A stretch of 64,000 nt of DNA, taken from NCBI RefSeq assembly GCF_907165205.1, contig NC_058193.1:32501521-32565520 (forward strand). Reading direction: 5' to 3'. The translations under genes and the position numbers were made by a program. This DNA comes from Coccinella septempunctata. Lineage: Eukaryota > Arthropoda > Insecta > Coleoptera > Coccinellidae. Below the pieces are notes generated by a model. The model worked only from the letters and a program-made list of their open reading frames with translations, had not been told where the DNA came from and did not search any database. This document shows, one piece after another, positions 23,840-35,536 of the stretch. How positions within the stretch are numbered: the first letter of the stretch is position 1; each line of letters opens with the position of its first letter.

Positions 23840-25116
23840 CACCATTTCCAAATGTATTTCAGAAATCGTCAATTTTATTTCAGAAATCGTCAATTGTATT
23901 TCAGATTAGTCAATTCGATTTCAGAAAGCGTCAATTGTATTTCAGATTAGTCAATTCGATTTCAGAAAGTGTCAATTGTATTTCAGATTAGTCAATTCAA
24001 TTTCAGAAAGCGTCAATTGTATTTCAGATTAGTCAATTCAATTTCAGAAAATATCAATTGCATTTCAGAAAACATCACTTGTAATTCAGATCAGTCAATT
24101 ATTTAATTTCAGAAATCGTCAATTGTATTTCGGAAATCCTAATTCGAAATTACACACATTTCATATAGGTTACAGAAATGGTTATTGGAAATACGGTTTA
24201 TCCTCTTGAATCCCGAGATCAGACTGAAAGTGAGATAACTGTGATATTTGGAAATTCGGTTTAATGTAATGTAAAAAACATTACTGAAGTTCTTTGAAAA
24301 ACCGTTAGATCTTTTTTTGGAAGACATTTTAGGGGTTCGTGATTTCGTGAATGAGTCATGAAGCATGGAGTGATTGCTTCTGGTAGTTATTGATGGTAAT
24401 CTTCACAAATTGAACGAAGAAACGAACGAATAATAAGATTAAAGCAGTTCCTACATTCAATCATGAATACAATTATTGAAAAGAGAAATAACGCAACAGT
24501 ATAGGCCTTCTTCAGCTGCTCGCGTAACGCGTGAATTCAGTATCATTGACATCAGATTCCATGAGTTCAGTGTTTTAACAGTGATTGCGGGAATTTGGAC
24601 AAAATGTATCTCTTTTTTCAAATCTTCATTGAAAGCTTGCCAACGTTCTGAAGAAAATTTCTCTTTTTCAACTCACACTTTTTCACATTTCTATGTAATT
24701 TGAATGATATTCGTACTTTCTGAATTACAAATCATTTAATCTGAATTACAACTGGGGCCTATAACACAAACCATACAAGTGTAACAAGTCTACATACATC
24801 TCGACATACATACATATGTACCTGACATCTACATAAGTCATCCTTTTTTACATCTCTATGTACTTTCTGAATCATAAATGACCGTTTCTGAAATACATAT
24901 ACTTCAATCTGAATTACAATTGACGATTTCTGAAATTCAATTGACTAATCTGAATTACATTTTATGTTTTCTGAAATTGAATTGACTAATCTGAAATACA
25001 ATTGACGCTTTCTGAAATTGAATTGACTAATCTGAAATACAATTGACGCTTTCTGAAATCGAATTGACTAATCTGAAATACAGTTGACGATTTCTGAAAT
25101 ACACTTGGAAAAGGTG
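23840..25116. mobile_element. foldback element with inverted arrays of 41-bp tandem units
   Basis: The left terminus CACCATTTCCAAATGTATTT mirrors the right terminus, which reads back as CACCTTTTCCAAGTGTATTT. TA flanks both ends (23838-23839 and 25117-25118). Each arm is a tandem array. In the left arm (to about 24145) a 41-bp period alternates a TTTCAGATTAGTCAATTC half and a TTTCAGAAAGCGTCAATTG half (for example starts at 23889 and 23930). The right arm (about 24725-25116) carries the same units reverse-complemented. The centre (about 24150-24720) is single-copy with only short ORFs (24139-24366 -, 24476-24703 +). The architecture resembles Drosophila FB elements; no transposase is visible. 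Confidence 0.88.
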
Positions 25117-25124
25117 TAGATTTA

Positions 25125-26617
25125 CACTGCGCAAAACAATTAACGCACATTATGGGAATCTCAAATTTATTCTACAACTGAAGGTGTTCTCAATGATAAT
25201 TATTTTTATCAGTATTATACATGCATATGTTATCCACTTTCAACGGTTTTCTTCAATACAGATGTTTTTTCCCAGCAGGAATAAAAAAAGATGATATTAT
25301 CAGATTTTGAATGTATTGACTCCATTCTAAAATCAGTTGTTCTCGATCAATTCTGGTGATCAATAGTTTTTCTTTCGTTTGATTTTCTACACTCGATCGC
25401 TATGCAACGCAAGCGGTAGTTTTGCGAGAAAAAGGGTGGACATACACAAGAATTGCAGAAAGGTTTGGAGTTTCCCATACAAGTGTGTCCAGAATGTTGC
25501 AGCGATTCAGGGAGACAGGTATGAATGTCCGAAGACCAGGACAGGGTAGACCACGGGTAACAACTGCCATTCAAGAACGTTACTTGAGAGTTTCTTCGTT
25601 GAGACAACGGTTTGCAACCGCTCGCCTCCTTCAAATTCCGCTTGAGCAAACTCATGAGGTGCAAATTAGCACTCAGACAATAAGAAATCGCCTCAGAGAA
25701 TATGATTTAAGGCCTCGTGTCGCGGCAAGAGGCCCAGCTCTTACCCCAGCCCATCGAAGAGCGTGTTTGGATTTTGCGAGAGAGCATATCCATTGGGAGG
25801 AAGCCGATTGGGAAAGAGTTCTCTTCACAGATGAGTCTAGATTCTGCCTCTACCATTGCGATCGACGTTCCCTTGTATACAGACGTCCACATGAAAGATA
25901 TGCTCAGTGCAATTTCCTGACTACTACTGGTTTCGGGGGAGGATCGATTATGGTATGGGGTGGAATATCTTTGACTGCTCGCACAGATCTAGGGGTCGTT
26001 GATAATGGAGCTATGAATGCTGATAAGTATATAAGGAACATTCTTGAAGACCATGTAGTGCCATTTGCCCCATACATTGGTGAAAATTTCATTTTTATGG
26101 ACGATAATGCCAGACCCCGTCGTGCGCGCATCGTTCAGGAGTACCTTGAAGAGATTGAAGTCTCTCGAATGAAATGGCCAGCAAGAAGTCCAGATCTCAA
26201 TCCGATTGAGCAGGTTTGGGACAACCTCAATGGAAAGCTGAGAAGTTCAGAAAACCATCCAGCTACTCACAATGACTTAGGAATCCAACTCGGAGAAATC
26301 TGGGAAGCATTAGATCAGAACATTTTAAGATCACTCATTTTGAGTATGAATCGTCGTTGCCGAGCTGTAATTAACGCAAGGGGTTTAAATACCAAGTATT
26401 AAATCACTTATCAGCATTTCAGTATTTTGAAAATTTTTCATTTCTCTTCTTTCACATAAGATTCGGTGAAATCCTGAACTTTTCTTCCATTTAATATGTC
26501 TTGTTTCGTTCAAAACCTTCCCGAGAGAACATACAAAATAAGTTATGAAGTCAATGTAGAGTTAACTTTCATTAAAATTGAGATTTTCAGAACGTGCGTT
26601 AATTTTTTTGCTCAGTG
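25125..26617 (+). mobile_element. Tc1-like element, copy 1 (1.49 kb)
   Basis: The left end CACTGCGCAAAACAATTAAC and the right end (reading back CACTGAGCAAAAAAATTAAC) form an inverted repeat of about 27 bp, with TA on both sides (25123-25124 and 26618-26619). The element carries a transposase with a complete C-terminal part. It lies a few bases from the foldback element and closes a run of three adjacent elements that begins at 22864. Confidence 0.93.
25402..26402 (+). pseudogene. Tc1-family transposase, copy 1, N-terminus disrupted
   Basis: The original start codon at 25402 is followed by CAACGC and then AAGCGGTAG. Compared with the intact copy at 31853-32887, 34 nt are missing here, so translation from the native start stops after five codons. 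The rest is open from an in-frame ATG at 25422 to the stop at 26402 (326 aa). It keeps most of the first helix-turn-helix (GWTYTRIAERFGVSHTSVSR), the GQGRPR linker, FTDES, FMDDNARP and SPDLNPIEQVW, that is all three DD34E residues. His after NARP is replaced by Arg. The protein from 25422 would lack about 18 residues before the first helix, so binding to the ends is doubtful. Confidence 0.88.
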
Positions 26618-28287
26618 TATTTCATAGTACTAGAGCTTTTCTCAATTTTTGTACCAATTTTTTCTAAAATTTCATAAATTGCCACAACGAAAATATGCAT
26701 CGAAGAAAGCTTGAGACGAGCTCATGAGGTATCAAACAATTATAAATAAATTGGAAATCCATAGCACGATCCCCCTTTTTATCTTTTTATTTCAAGAGTT
26801 GTCGAATGAAATTGTTTCATCAACAGCAAAACTTCTTATCTTATAGCACATGTTTACACGGACGAAACGTAACAAAGTCAATGTGCAGGAAGGTATCTCA
26901 GGAAAACTATTGTTTTCCGGTCTCCATTAACATTTATAACGAACTCTATTCACCCCTTGGGTTTTGAGTTTGCCGAACTTGTTCTGCTACTCTTTCGCGT
27001 TAGAAATTCCTATGTTGTACCAAGTGAAACGCGATCATCCACTGAATCCTGAATTGTGTCCTATCTTCTGTAGAATGTGAAGTTTCGAACTATATGCGAA
27101 ACAACTTCAAGTATCTCCTCTTGATATGAGATTTGTGGACCCCAGTTCTCAATTCTGAGGGGATTTAATTGATGTGAGGTGCACTGATGAGATGATGTAG
27201 AATTTGCAAACCCTTACTTCTTGTACTTGTATTTTAACCCTGAAATTATTAAATAGTAAACCAAGTCTCATAGGAGACCAAGATATCGAATTGAAGTTGT
27301 GGGTGTGGAGCAAGGGTGCTTATTTCAATAATCCTGTAACAGTGTGTAACAAATTTTCATATCGACCCATTTCTGGTAGAAAGAAATCACAAAAGGCCGG
27401 ATATAACCTAGAGCTATAAGCGGAAATTCCCGTCAAGGGAAGACAGAGATGGTTCCTAAGAAATAAACTCGACTCCATCAAAGTGGTATAGCTAGGGTTA
27501 TTACATCATAATTTCCGTCATGAACGCCTGTTTTTCGGTTTATAGTGGCCTCGAGAATTTGACTGTTTTTCCTTCCTTTCCTGTGCGCAATAGTTTTTAT
27601 TGTTGTCACGTTTTAGGGTTAGTTCGAGGAGACGTGATGGCAGGTTCGAACATGTCCGGATAAAACAAATAACTTATGATGAGAATGATGAAAAACTTCA
27701 GCTGAGAGGAATACTGAAGGATGAACTCTGACGGACAGAAACTCATTGGTCAATTTTTTTCGATCAGAACACAATGGATGGTGAGAAATTTTTCTTATTT
27801 TTTTTGGCATCTTTTGGGGAAATTCTCTTATTTTTATTCACTCTGGGAAGCTTTGTATAAATCCGATTTAGAGCTTGACATTCCACGTATCGTTCAATAG
27901 CTTTCACCTGAACTGGAAATACCAATTTTTCGATCAGCAGAATGTGATTAACAGCGGAAATCAGGATTATTCGTACCTGAAAACTGATATTTCCTGTATA
28001 CCATTGACCTTTCATGTCAGAAAATTGAATCTGGAACCCAACAGCGCTGATATTCAGGAAACATTACGGTGAGGAAAATTCCCTCCACATATTCGATTTC
28101 GGAATAGATTGGATACGTATTATGGGGCTGGTTTACTTGAGTAACTTTCAAGAGATGAAAGTTGATAATACACTTTGTAGATAGTGTTTTCATTAGAGGA
28201 CAAGCATGTGAGTAACACAAGCAGCTCTTTGTGAGTCACGTGTATTTGGAAACCGACGCTGACTATTTTCTTTTATTTATCGAAATA
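26618..28287. other. intergenic spacer between oppositely oriented Tc1 copies
   Basis: 1.67 kb without a recognisable gene. Short ORFs (27204-27419 +, 27619-28220 on both strands) show no motifs. Confidence 0.5.
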
Positions 28288-29573
28288 CACTGAAAAATTA
28301 CTTAATACTTGGTATTTCCACCCCTTGCGTTAATTACAGCTCGGCAACGACGGTTCATACTCAAAATGAGTGATCTTAAAATGTTCTGATCTAATCCTTC
28401 CCAGATTTCTCCGAATTGGATTTCTAAGTCATTAAGAGTAGCTGGATGATTTTCTGAACTTCTCAGCCTTCTATTGAGTTTGTCCCAAACCTGCTCAATC
28501 GGATTGAGATCTGGACTTCTTGTTGGCCATTCCATTCGAGAGACTTCAATCTCTTCATTATCGTCCATAAAAATAAAATTTTCACCAATGTATGGGGCAA
28601 ATGACACTACGTGCTCTTCAAGAATGTTCCTTATAAACTTATCAGCATTCTTAGCTCCATTATCAACGACCACTAGGTCTGTGCGAGCAGTCAAAGATAT
28701 TCCACCCCATACTATAATCGATCCTCCCCCGAAACCAGTAGTATTCAGGAAATTGCACTGAGCATATCTTTCATGTGGACGTCTGTATACAAGGGAACGT
28801 CGATCACAATGGTAGAGGCAGAATCTAGACTCATCTGTGAAGAGAACTCTTTCCCAATCGGCCTCTTCCCAATGGATATGCTCTCTCGCAAAATCCAAAC
28901 GCGCCCTTCGATGGGCTGGGGTAAGAGCTGAGCCTCTTGCCGCGACACGAGGTCTTAACATATTCTCTGAGGCGATTTCTAATTGTTTGAGTGCTAATTT
29001 GCACCTCATGAGTTTGCCCAAGCTGAATTTGAAGGAGGCGAGCGGTTGCAAACCGTTGTCTCAACGAAGAAACTCTCAAGTAACGTTCTTGAATGGCAGT
29101 TGTTACCCGTGGTCTACCCTGTCCTGGTCTTCGGACATTCATACCTGTCTCCCTGAATCGCTGCAACATTCTGGACACACTTGTATGGGAAACTCCAAAC
29201 CTTTCTGCAATTCTTGTGTATGTCCACCCTTCTTCTCGCAAAACTATCGCTTGGGCACATTCTTCTTGGGTCAAATTGCGTGTTTCGCGTTGCATAGCGA
29301 TCGAGTGTAGGAAATCAAACGAAAGAAAAACTATTGATCACTAGAATTGATCGAGAACAACTCGATTTTAGAATGGAGCCAATACATCCAAAATCTGATA
29401 ATATCATCTTTTTTTATTCCTGGTGGAAAAAAACATCTGTATTGAAGAAAACCGTTGAAAGTGGATAACATATGCATGCATAATTCTGATAAAAATAATT
29501 ATCATTGAGAACACCTTCAGTTGTAGAATAAATTTGAGATTTCCATAATGTGCGTTAATTTTTTTGCGTAGTG
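28288..29573 (-). mobile_element. Tc1-like element, copy 2 (3'-truncated, dead)
   Basis: The right end reads back as CACTACGCAAAAAAATTAAC, the 5' terminus of the family, with TA at 29574-29575. The other end has only TACACTG and then runs almost at once into the transposase stop codon region, so nearly all of the ~200 bp 3' of the ORF seen in copy 3 is missing. Confidence 0.88.
28302..29295 (-). pseudogene. Tc1-family transposase, copy 2, broken
   Basis: The first 109 codons or so are intact from ATG 29295 (MQRETRNLTQEECAQ, first helix-turn-helix, GQGRPR). A frameshift near 28960, just before the RPRVAARG block, splits the gene into two overlapping frames. Downstream, a 39-nt in-frame deletion near 28555 removes 13 residues between the second catalytic Asp (FMDDN) and the Glu (SPDLNPIEQVW). 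The DD34E spacing becomes DD21E. Either lesion should abolish activity. Confidence 0.9.
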
Positions 29574-31650
29574 TATTTGTTGATTCCAGGATTAATTAGG
29601 ATTCATTCATTGTTGAAACAATGCAGTTCATTGCTTCTATAAACATCTAAGAACTGAGATATCGATTTATAAGGGAAATGTTTTGATGAATAGCTTTTTG
29701 TTTTTGTTTTGAGTGTTTTGTAATTAGCTATCTAGTAAGAAGCAAAATGTTTTGAGTGACTATTGGTTTAGCTTCTCATCTTGGAAAAGGATGTTTCAAT
29801 ACATGAATAGGGTGTTCTAGATAACTTAACAAAAGCATCGTATAAAGATAAATTTATATGCTATCTCTATTAATTTTTGTGCTTTGTATTATAGTTGGTG
29901 TGCAGTTCATTTTTTTAGTACCTATAGGCTGAATGAGTCCACAATTTCATGAGCGTCTAACAAGAACAAAATCTCCTGAGTACTTTATCTGGTTCTCTAT
30001 CTGTTTCATCTCAAACTCGAGTGAAATAAACACAATCACGTTTCCAGATTCATGTCAGCCACGCCAGAAATTAATAATTATCAGAGAATATTGTTTCATA
30101 TCCTGAATCTGAATGAATCATCCCTATCTACATATATCCTTTTCTGTCAATTTATTCTCAAGTCACGTCTGTGCAGATCTAAACACGGAGCAATATTCGT
30201 TTATTTTCCAAAGGGGATTCAGTAGCGGAAATAGGATTATAAATTAGAACTTAGCGTGTTTAGTGCATCGCCGAAAGCAGTTTTTGCGTGAGGACACTCT
30301 GACTCTGCAACAGGAATACTGAACCTTCATGAATAAACATAAGGTTCCACAGATTCAAATTTCATCAACAATGAGTTAATGAATTGTTGCTATCAATTGT
30401 TAAGATAGCAAATATTGTTCTGTTTGACAAAAAGCAAACTGGAACTGTTACTTCATTTTTTTCGATGAATCAAGAGGCATTTCATGTTCCAAATGAATCA
30501 TTTCTGAAACGATTGGATAGATTTCAAAGATTCCTTCAGTTCAGTAGGGGTTTTACTTCGAAAGATGTTTCACCCTATCAGCACGGTCAATCTTCCAAAA
30601 GATATAGGGTGCTCCACTAGATAGTATATCCTTATTTGAGCCTTCAGACTATACAAGTTAGAATCTTTATTTTGTTGATTTCTCTACTGTGTTATCGCTC
30701 TTAATCAGTCTTGCTTACTGTTGCCATTTTAAGCAGGTTAACAGTGGAGACATCTAAATTGCATCTGTACATACATACATAATACAAAGTCGTTTTTTCA
30801 ATTTCCTTCACATGTACGCAAATTATCCACTAAAGAGGACTAATATTAGGATGAATAATACATATCTTGTGTAGATTTTCTTGTATCGAAAAAGTCCTCC
30901 ACCCCCTTGACGTACAACACGGAGAAAAGGTTCATTTTGATTCCCTCGTACTTCATTCAGAACAAATTTTGGATGGAATTCCTGGTTTGAGGAATCATTC
31001 CTCGTTTCCGAGTTCATCTCAATGTTCGAGAAAAATTCCTTTGGATCCCCTTCGTCTTTTTCTGTGCAGATCAGGAGTCTCTCTCATTCCAATCGATTCA
31101 ACTTTAAATTCGCGAAATGAATGAGAATGTTCTGAGAATCTCCACTTTTCATTCGATGCACACTGCGCATTTCTGATATCTTCGTGTAAATGGGAGAACC
31201 AATCCACATTTTTACCGCCCACGTTTTCAATGTTGTTTATGTTTCCCTCTGTTTTCATTAATCATGATTCCGTGTAATTTTTGATTGGTATCTGTCACAA
31301 GCCGCGTGATATTGAACAAATAATTGAACGTTTTTCACACCTGATGCGGTATAATCTGGATGTCCAGATGCTGGGATGTATGACAGTGACAGATCTGTCG
31401 GGAGGGACGGGTGTTTGGGAATAATTTCATTTCGAATGCGATTGATTTGCGTGAAAAAAAGCATCTTTCACATTCAGGTTTTCCCAGGAATAGTGCGGTC
31501 AAATTCGATAGCTTATAGCACTTTTTCTGCAGTTCACTTCTCAATTCAAAGTTTTTATTATTACAGGTCCTTCTTTCAGGACGTTAGACTTTTCATTTAA
31601 AGATTGCTATATCTATTGGGAAACAAGATATTGGTTGAAATATCCAACTA
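29574..31650. other. intergenic DNA with a possible old MITE fragment
   Basis: Sequence near 29813-29880 (GTTCTAGATAACTTAACAAAAGC and following) resembles 39275-39350, so both may be remnants of one repeat. ORFs at 30384-30620 and 30823-31600 lie on both strands and look like chance. Confidence 0.4.
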
Positions 31651-33160
31651 CACTGCGCAAAAGAATTAACGCACATTCTGAAAATCTCAATTTTAATGAA
31701 AGTTAACTCTACATTGATTTTATAACTTATTTTTTATGTTCTCTCGGGAAGGTTTTGAACGAAACAAGACACATTAAATGAAAAAAAAATTCATCTTATG
31801 TGAAAGAAGAGAAATGAACAATTTTCAAAACACTGAAATGCTGATAAGTGATCTAATACTTGGTATTTCCACCCCTTGCGTTAATTACAGCTCGGCAACG
31901 ACGGTTCATACTCAAAATGAGTGATCTTAAAATGTTTTGATCTAATCCTTCCCAGATTTCTCCGAGTTCGATTCCTAAGTCATTAAGAGTAGCTGGATGA
32001 TTTTCTGAACTTCTCAGCCATCTATTGAGGTAGTCCCAAACCTGCTCAATCGGATTGAGATCTGGACTTCTTGCTGGCCATTCCATTCGAGAGACTTCAA
32101 CCTCTTCAAGGTACTCCTGAACGATGCGCGCACGATGGGGTCTGGCATTATCGTCCATAAAAATGAAATTTTCACCAATGTATGGGGCAAATGGCACTAC
32201 ATGCTCTTCAAGAATGTTCCTTATATACTTATCAGCATTCATAGCTCCATTATCAACGACCACTAGGTCTGTGCGAGCAGTCAAAGATATTCCACCCCAT
32301 ACCATAATCGATCCTCCCTCGAAACCAGTGGTATTCAGGAAATTACACTGAGCATATCTTTCATGTGGACGTCTGTATACAAGGGAACGTCGATCACAAT
32401 GGTAGAGGTAGAATCTAGACTCATCTGTGAAGAGAACTCTTTCCCAATCGGCTTCTTCCCAATGGATATGCTCTCTCGCAAAATCCAAACGCGCCCTTCG
32501 ATGGGCTGGGGTAAGAGCTGGGCCTCTTGCCGCGACACGAGGCCTTAAATCATATTCTCTGAGGCGATTTCTCATTGTCTGAGTGCTAATTTGCAACACA
32601 TGAGTTTGCTCAAGCTGAATTTGAAGGAGGCGAGCAGTTGTAAACCGTTGTCTTAACGAAGAAACTCTCAAGTAACGTTCTTGAATGGCAGTTGTTACCC
32701 GTGGTCTACCCTGTCCTGGTCTTCGGACATTCATACATGTCTCCCTGAATCGCTGCAACATTCTGGACACACTTGTGTGGGAAACTCCAAACCTTTCTGC
32801 AATTCTTGTGTATGTCCACCCTTCTTTTCGCAAAACTACCGCTTGGGCACATTCCTCTTGGGTCAAATTGCGTGTTTCGCGTTGCATAACGTTCGAGTGT
32901 AGAAAATCAAACGAAAGAAAAACTATTGATCACTAGAATTGATCGAGAACAACTGATTTTAGAATGGAGCCAATACATTCAAAATCTGATAATATCATTT
33001 TTTTTTTATTCCTGCTGGGAATTGTGTATTGAAGAAAACCGTTGAAAGTTGATAACATATGCATGCACAATTCTGATAAAAATAATTATCATTGAGAACA
33101 CCTTCAGTTGTAGAATAAATTTGAGATTTCCATAATGTGCGTTAATTTTTTTGCGCAGTG
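31651..33160 (-). mobile_element. Tc1-like element, copy 3 (1.51 kb, apparently full length)
   Basis: The ends CACTGCGCAAAAGAATTAAC (left) and, reading back from the right, CACTGCGCAAAAAAATTAAC form an inverted repeat that matches for about 27 bp (to GCACATT) with one mismatch. TA duplications lie at 31649-31650 and 33161-33162. The length and a complete ORF make it the best-preserved copy in the window. Confidence 0.94.
31853..32887 (-). CDS. Tc1-family (DD34E) transposase, apparently intact
   Basis: The 344-aa protein would bind the terminal repeats and catalyse cut-and-paste transposition into TA sites in the nucleus. In order: a helix-turn-helix at about residues 12-50 (EECAQAVVLRKEGWTYTRIA then GVSHTSVSRML); an AT-hook-like GQGRPR at 58-63; a second DNA-binding segment to about 120; then the DDE catalytic domain, with Asp155 in FTDES, Asp246 in FMDDNARPH and Glu281 in SPDLNPIEQVW, exactly 34 residues between the last two. 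The length is typical for Tc1 transposases (about 340 aa). The start is the ATG of MQRETRNLT, shared with copy 2. No internal stop or frameshift is present. Substitutions relative to the siblings (for example Cys51 for Gly, Thr for Ala in RFTTARLL) could still weaken it. Confidence 0.93.
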   Translation of the reverse strand: MQRETRNLTQEECAQAVVLRKEGWTYTRIAERFGVSHTSVSRMLQRFRETCMNVRRPGQGRPRVTTAIQERYLRVSSLRQRFTTARLLQIQLEQTHVLQISTQTMRNRLREYDLRPRVAARGPALTPAHRRARLDFAREHIHWEEADWERVLFTDESRFYLYHCDRRSLVYRRPHERYAQCNFLNTTGFEGGSIMVWGGISLTARTDLVVVDNGAMNADKYIRNILEEHVVPFAPYIGENFIFMDDNARPHRARIVQEYLEEVEVSRMEWPARSPDLNPIEQVWDYLNRWLRSSENHPATLNDLGIELGEIWEGLDQNILRSLILSMNRRCRAVINARGGNTKY

Positions 33161-34969
33161 TAGATTGTGGCATCAGTTAACCAAATAATTGAATGAAGAT
33201 AACTCTAAAATTCGACAGATTCCCTGAATAAATTCAGACATATTCTTGAAACACCCCTATATCCTCCTTCTTCTAAAGCTTTTGAGAGAATAATGTGGCG
33301 TTGACAATAATTGAATTGACTGGGATTTTTCGCAATAATCGAAGAGCTTCACTTCAGAAAAGTATTCTTGGAGATAACCTGAATTTGGTACTCGAATCTT
33401 CAACTTCTTCTTCCAACTTACTGTCGAAAGACCTCCTACATCTGTAGATTCTAATTTTCCCCTAATTCACTGATAAATATTCATTTTGAGCGTCTACGAA
33501 GATCTTGAATACGTGTAACGAACATTTCTTAGGCACTCAAGGGTAAAATTGTTCATATGCTCATTATTTGAACTATATCACAGAATAGGAAGGTTCCTCA
33601 AGATTTGTTATGAATAATTACCCGAAATTAGATATTCAACAATTCTGCACTTCCTTTAGGTAGATAATATTATCCGGAGCCCCATTCAAATTCAATTTCC
33701 ATTCTTCCTTTGTGACATAACATTCCATTTGAATATCAAAAGACGGTGTCGCGGAAACTATAATTTCTTTGCAAGCGCCTAGGTTTCAGGAAGAATAGAT
33801 CAAAGTTATTATTCCGCCAATTGTCTACCGGAAAAATTCACACTCCAGCGCTGTGGATTCTCGTTTCTTCGAAAAGTATAAGAAAAAGGGCACGTATCCA
33901 AAGTATGAGATATGATTCGTCGAATGCAGCAGCACGTCTGAGAAGAATTGGTTGGAGGAGTCTGGGCGAGGTTGTTTGCTGAAAATAGATTCGATTTGAA
34001 TCTCCCTTTTGTTCGGGGATATAAGGTATGCGCGAATGTATGTCAACAGGGGTATTCGAATGGCAAAATTGCCAGAACACTCTTGACTGCACTGCAAAAT
34101 TCACATTTCTCCATAATTGACTATGTTCATGGCCATATCACATTCTTTTGCGATACAATAGAAACAAATTTCCTAGCTGAAATTTTCGTTCAATCTCTCC
34201 ATCAGTTCTTTTTGGAGAAACCAGCTAAATCAGCTGTCTAATTTTGCCGGCGCATTCGCCATTTAGCAAAAAAGAAGTACCAGTTTGAAGTAATTAATAT
34301 TCCATCATCACATTCATACTCCACCAGACTCTAAATACTTCCAAATGAATACACAACGTTTGGTTTCACCAAATCATACGGTGGGTAAAAAAATGTGTTG
34401 ATACAACCGCTTCTCATTTAATTTTTTACCTCTTATTCAAACCTGCAATTCCTCATATTTTCTACGGAACTCATTATTCTTTCATTTTTTCTGATAATTA
34501 AACCAGAATATCAACTGAATATACTCTGGTATCTGATCAAAATTAACATCTTCAAGTGAATATTCTTGAAATGACAGGATGGGAAATCACAGATCCTTAT
34601 CAATTATTTAGCAGTGTATATGGAGATGGAGAAAATAGAATCTTCTTCCGTTAACATTCTGTGGAAAAACATTGTCGTTCTACTCCATAATCCATGAGTT
34701 ATAAAAGAACACCACTACATTCAGAGATTATGAGTATTTTTTGGCTCAGAACTTAAATTAAAATAATTCTAACAAAAAAGTACCATGTTTAATCATGAAT
34801 TTAGTCCAGCAACCCAACCTACAATTTAGATAATCTCAAAATGTCCGAGCTTTCAATCCCCTCCACACTGTGCTGTACGGGATGAAGAAAAAACTCTAAT
34901 TTCGCATCAGTTTACTGCTCACCCCTTCGTAAAGCTTCCAAATCTTCAGGAAAAACGTTTATCGCATAC
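33161..34969. other. intergenic or intronic DNA, nothing firm
   Basis: ORFs at 33825-34241 overlap on both strands and look like chance. A solitary transposon-like end (ATCAATTATTTAGCAGTGTA near 34600) may be the remnant of a MITE related to 60590-60797. Confidence 0.45.
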
Positions 34970-35065
34970 GTAATCATTCTCCAGCATGGTAATTTTTGCC
35001 TCTTGACGAACCCTAGCTAACTTTTTATTCAACACGTTGTACTGGAGAAAATCAATGTTGTATAT
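34970..35065 (-). CDS. candidate coding exon, function unknown
   Basis: On the minus strand a CAATGCCAG acceptor-like site precedes a 32-codon open stretch (begins IYNIDFLQYNVLNKKL) that ends before GTATGC. It is phase 0 at both ends, which fits the candidate exon upstream at 35537-35827. No family was recognised. A pairing by chance is quite possible. Confidence 0.2.
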
Positions 35066-35536
35066 CTGGCATTGCGGGAAAACAAGTGGCATTGCTCGCA
35101 GAAAAGTTGTCACCAAGGGGTGTAATGAACTTAACCCTGTACCTAACAGTCCCCCACTGTTTACCACAACTTTGAGTTCGAAACAAGTCCTAGCCACATC
35201 AACGTATGAGAAATTTTGGTGAAACCTAGTATCGAGGAAGTTTAATCATGTTATCGTGAGGAAATTTAGGTCTTGATTACATTGAGTGAAGGTTTACTAC
35301 TTATTTGTGTGGTTAGAATATTGCAAATACAGTGTATGATATATTGTGAAGCGTTTAGTAGAGATCTCCTCTGAAATTTCCCTCTGAAATTCATTTTTCT
35401 AGTTACAGAGACTTCACAGAGTGTATCGTTACTAATTGGAAATATTTCAACCATTCATTGGAGAGACAAGATTGAAAATTTAACAACGAACCACCCACAA
35501 TCAAAAGAGATGTTTCCTTAAGTATGAGAAACCGAC
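35066..35536. other. sequence between two candidate exons, nothing recognised
   Basis: If the neighbouring exons are real this is an intron of about 470 nt on the minus strand. An unrelated short ORF (35266-35454 -) has no motif. Confidence 0.3.

Noticed and set aside
23840..24145. CRISPR-like direct repeats
   Set aside because: Units are contiguous without unique spacers, recur inverted in the right arm, and lie in an insect genome; this is a foldback arm.
28837..29344. Plus-strand ORFs up to 157 aa opposite the Tc1 transposase
   Set aside because: They are antisense shadows of the transposase; the same shadows recur opposite the other two copies.
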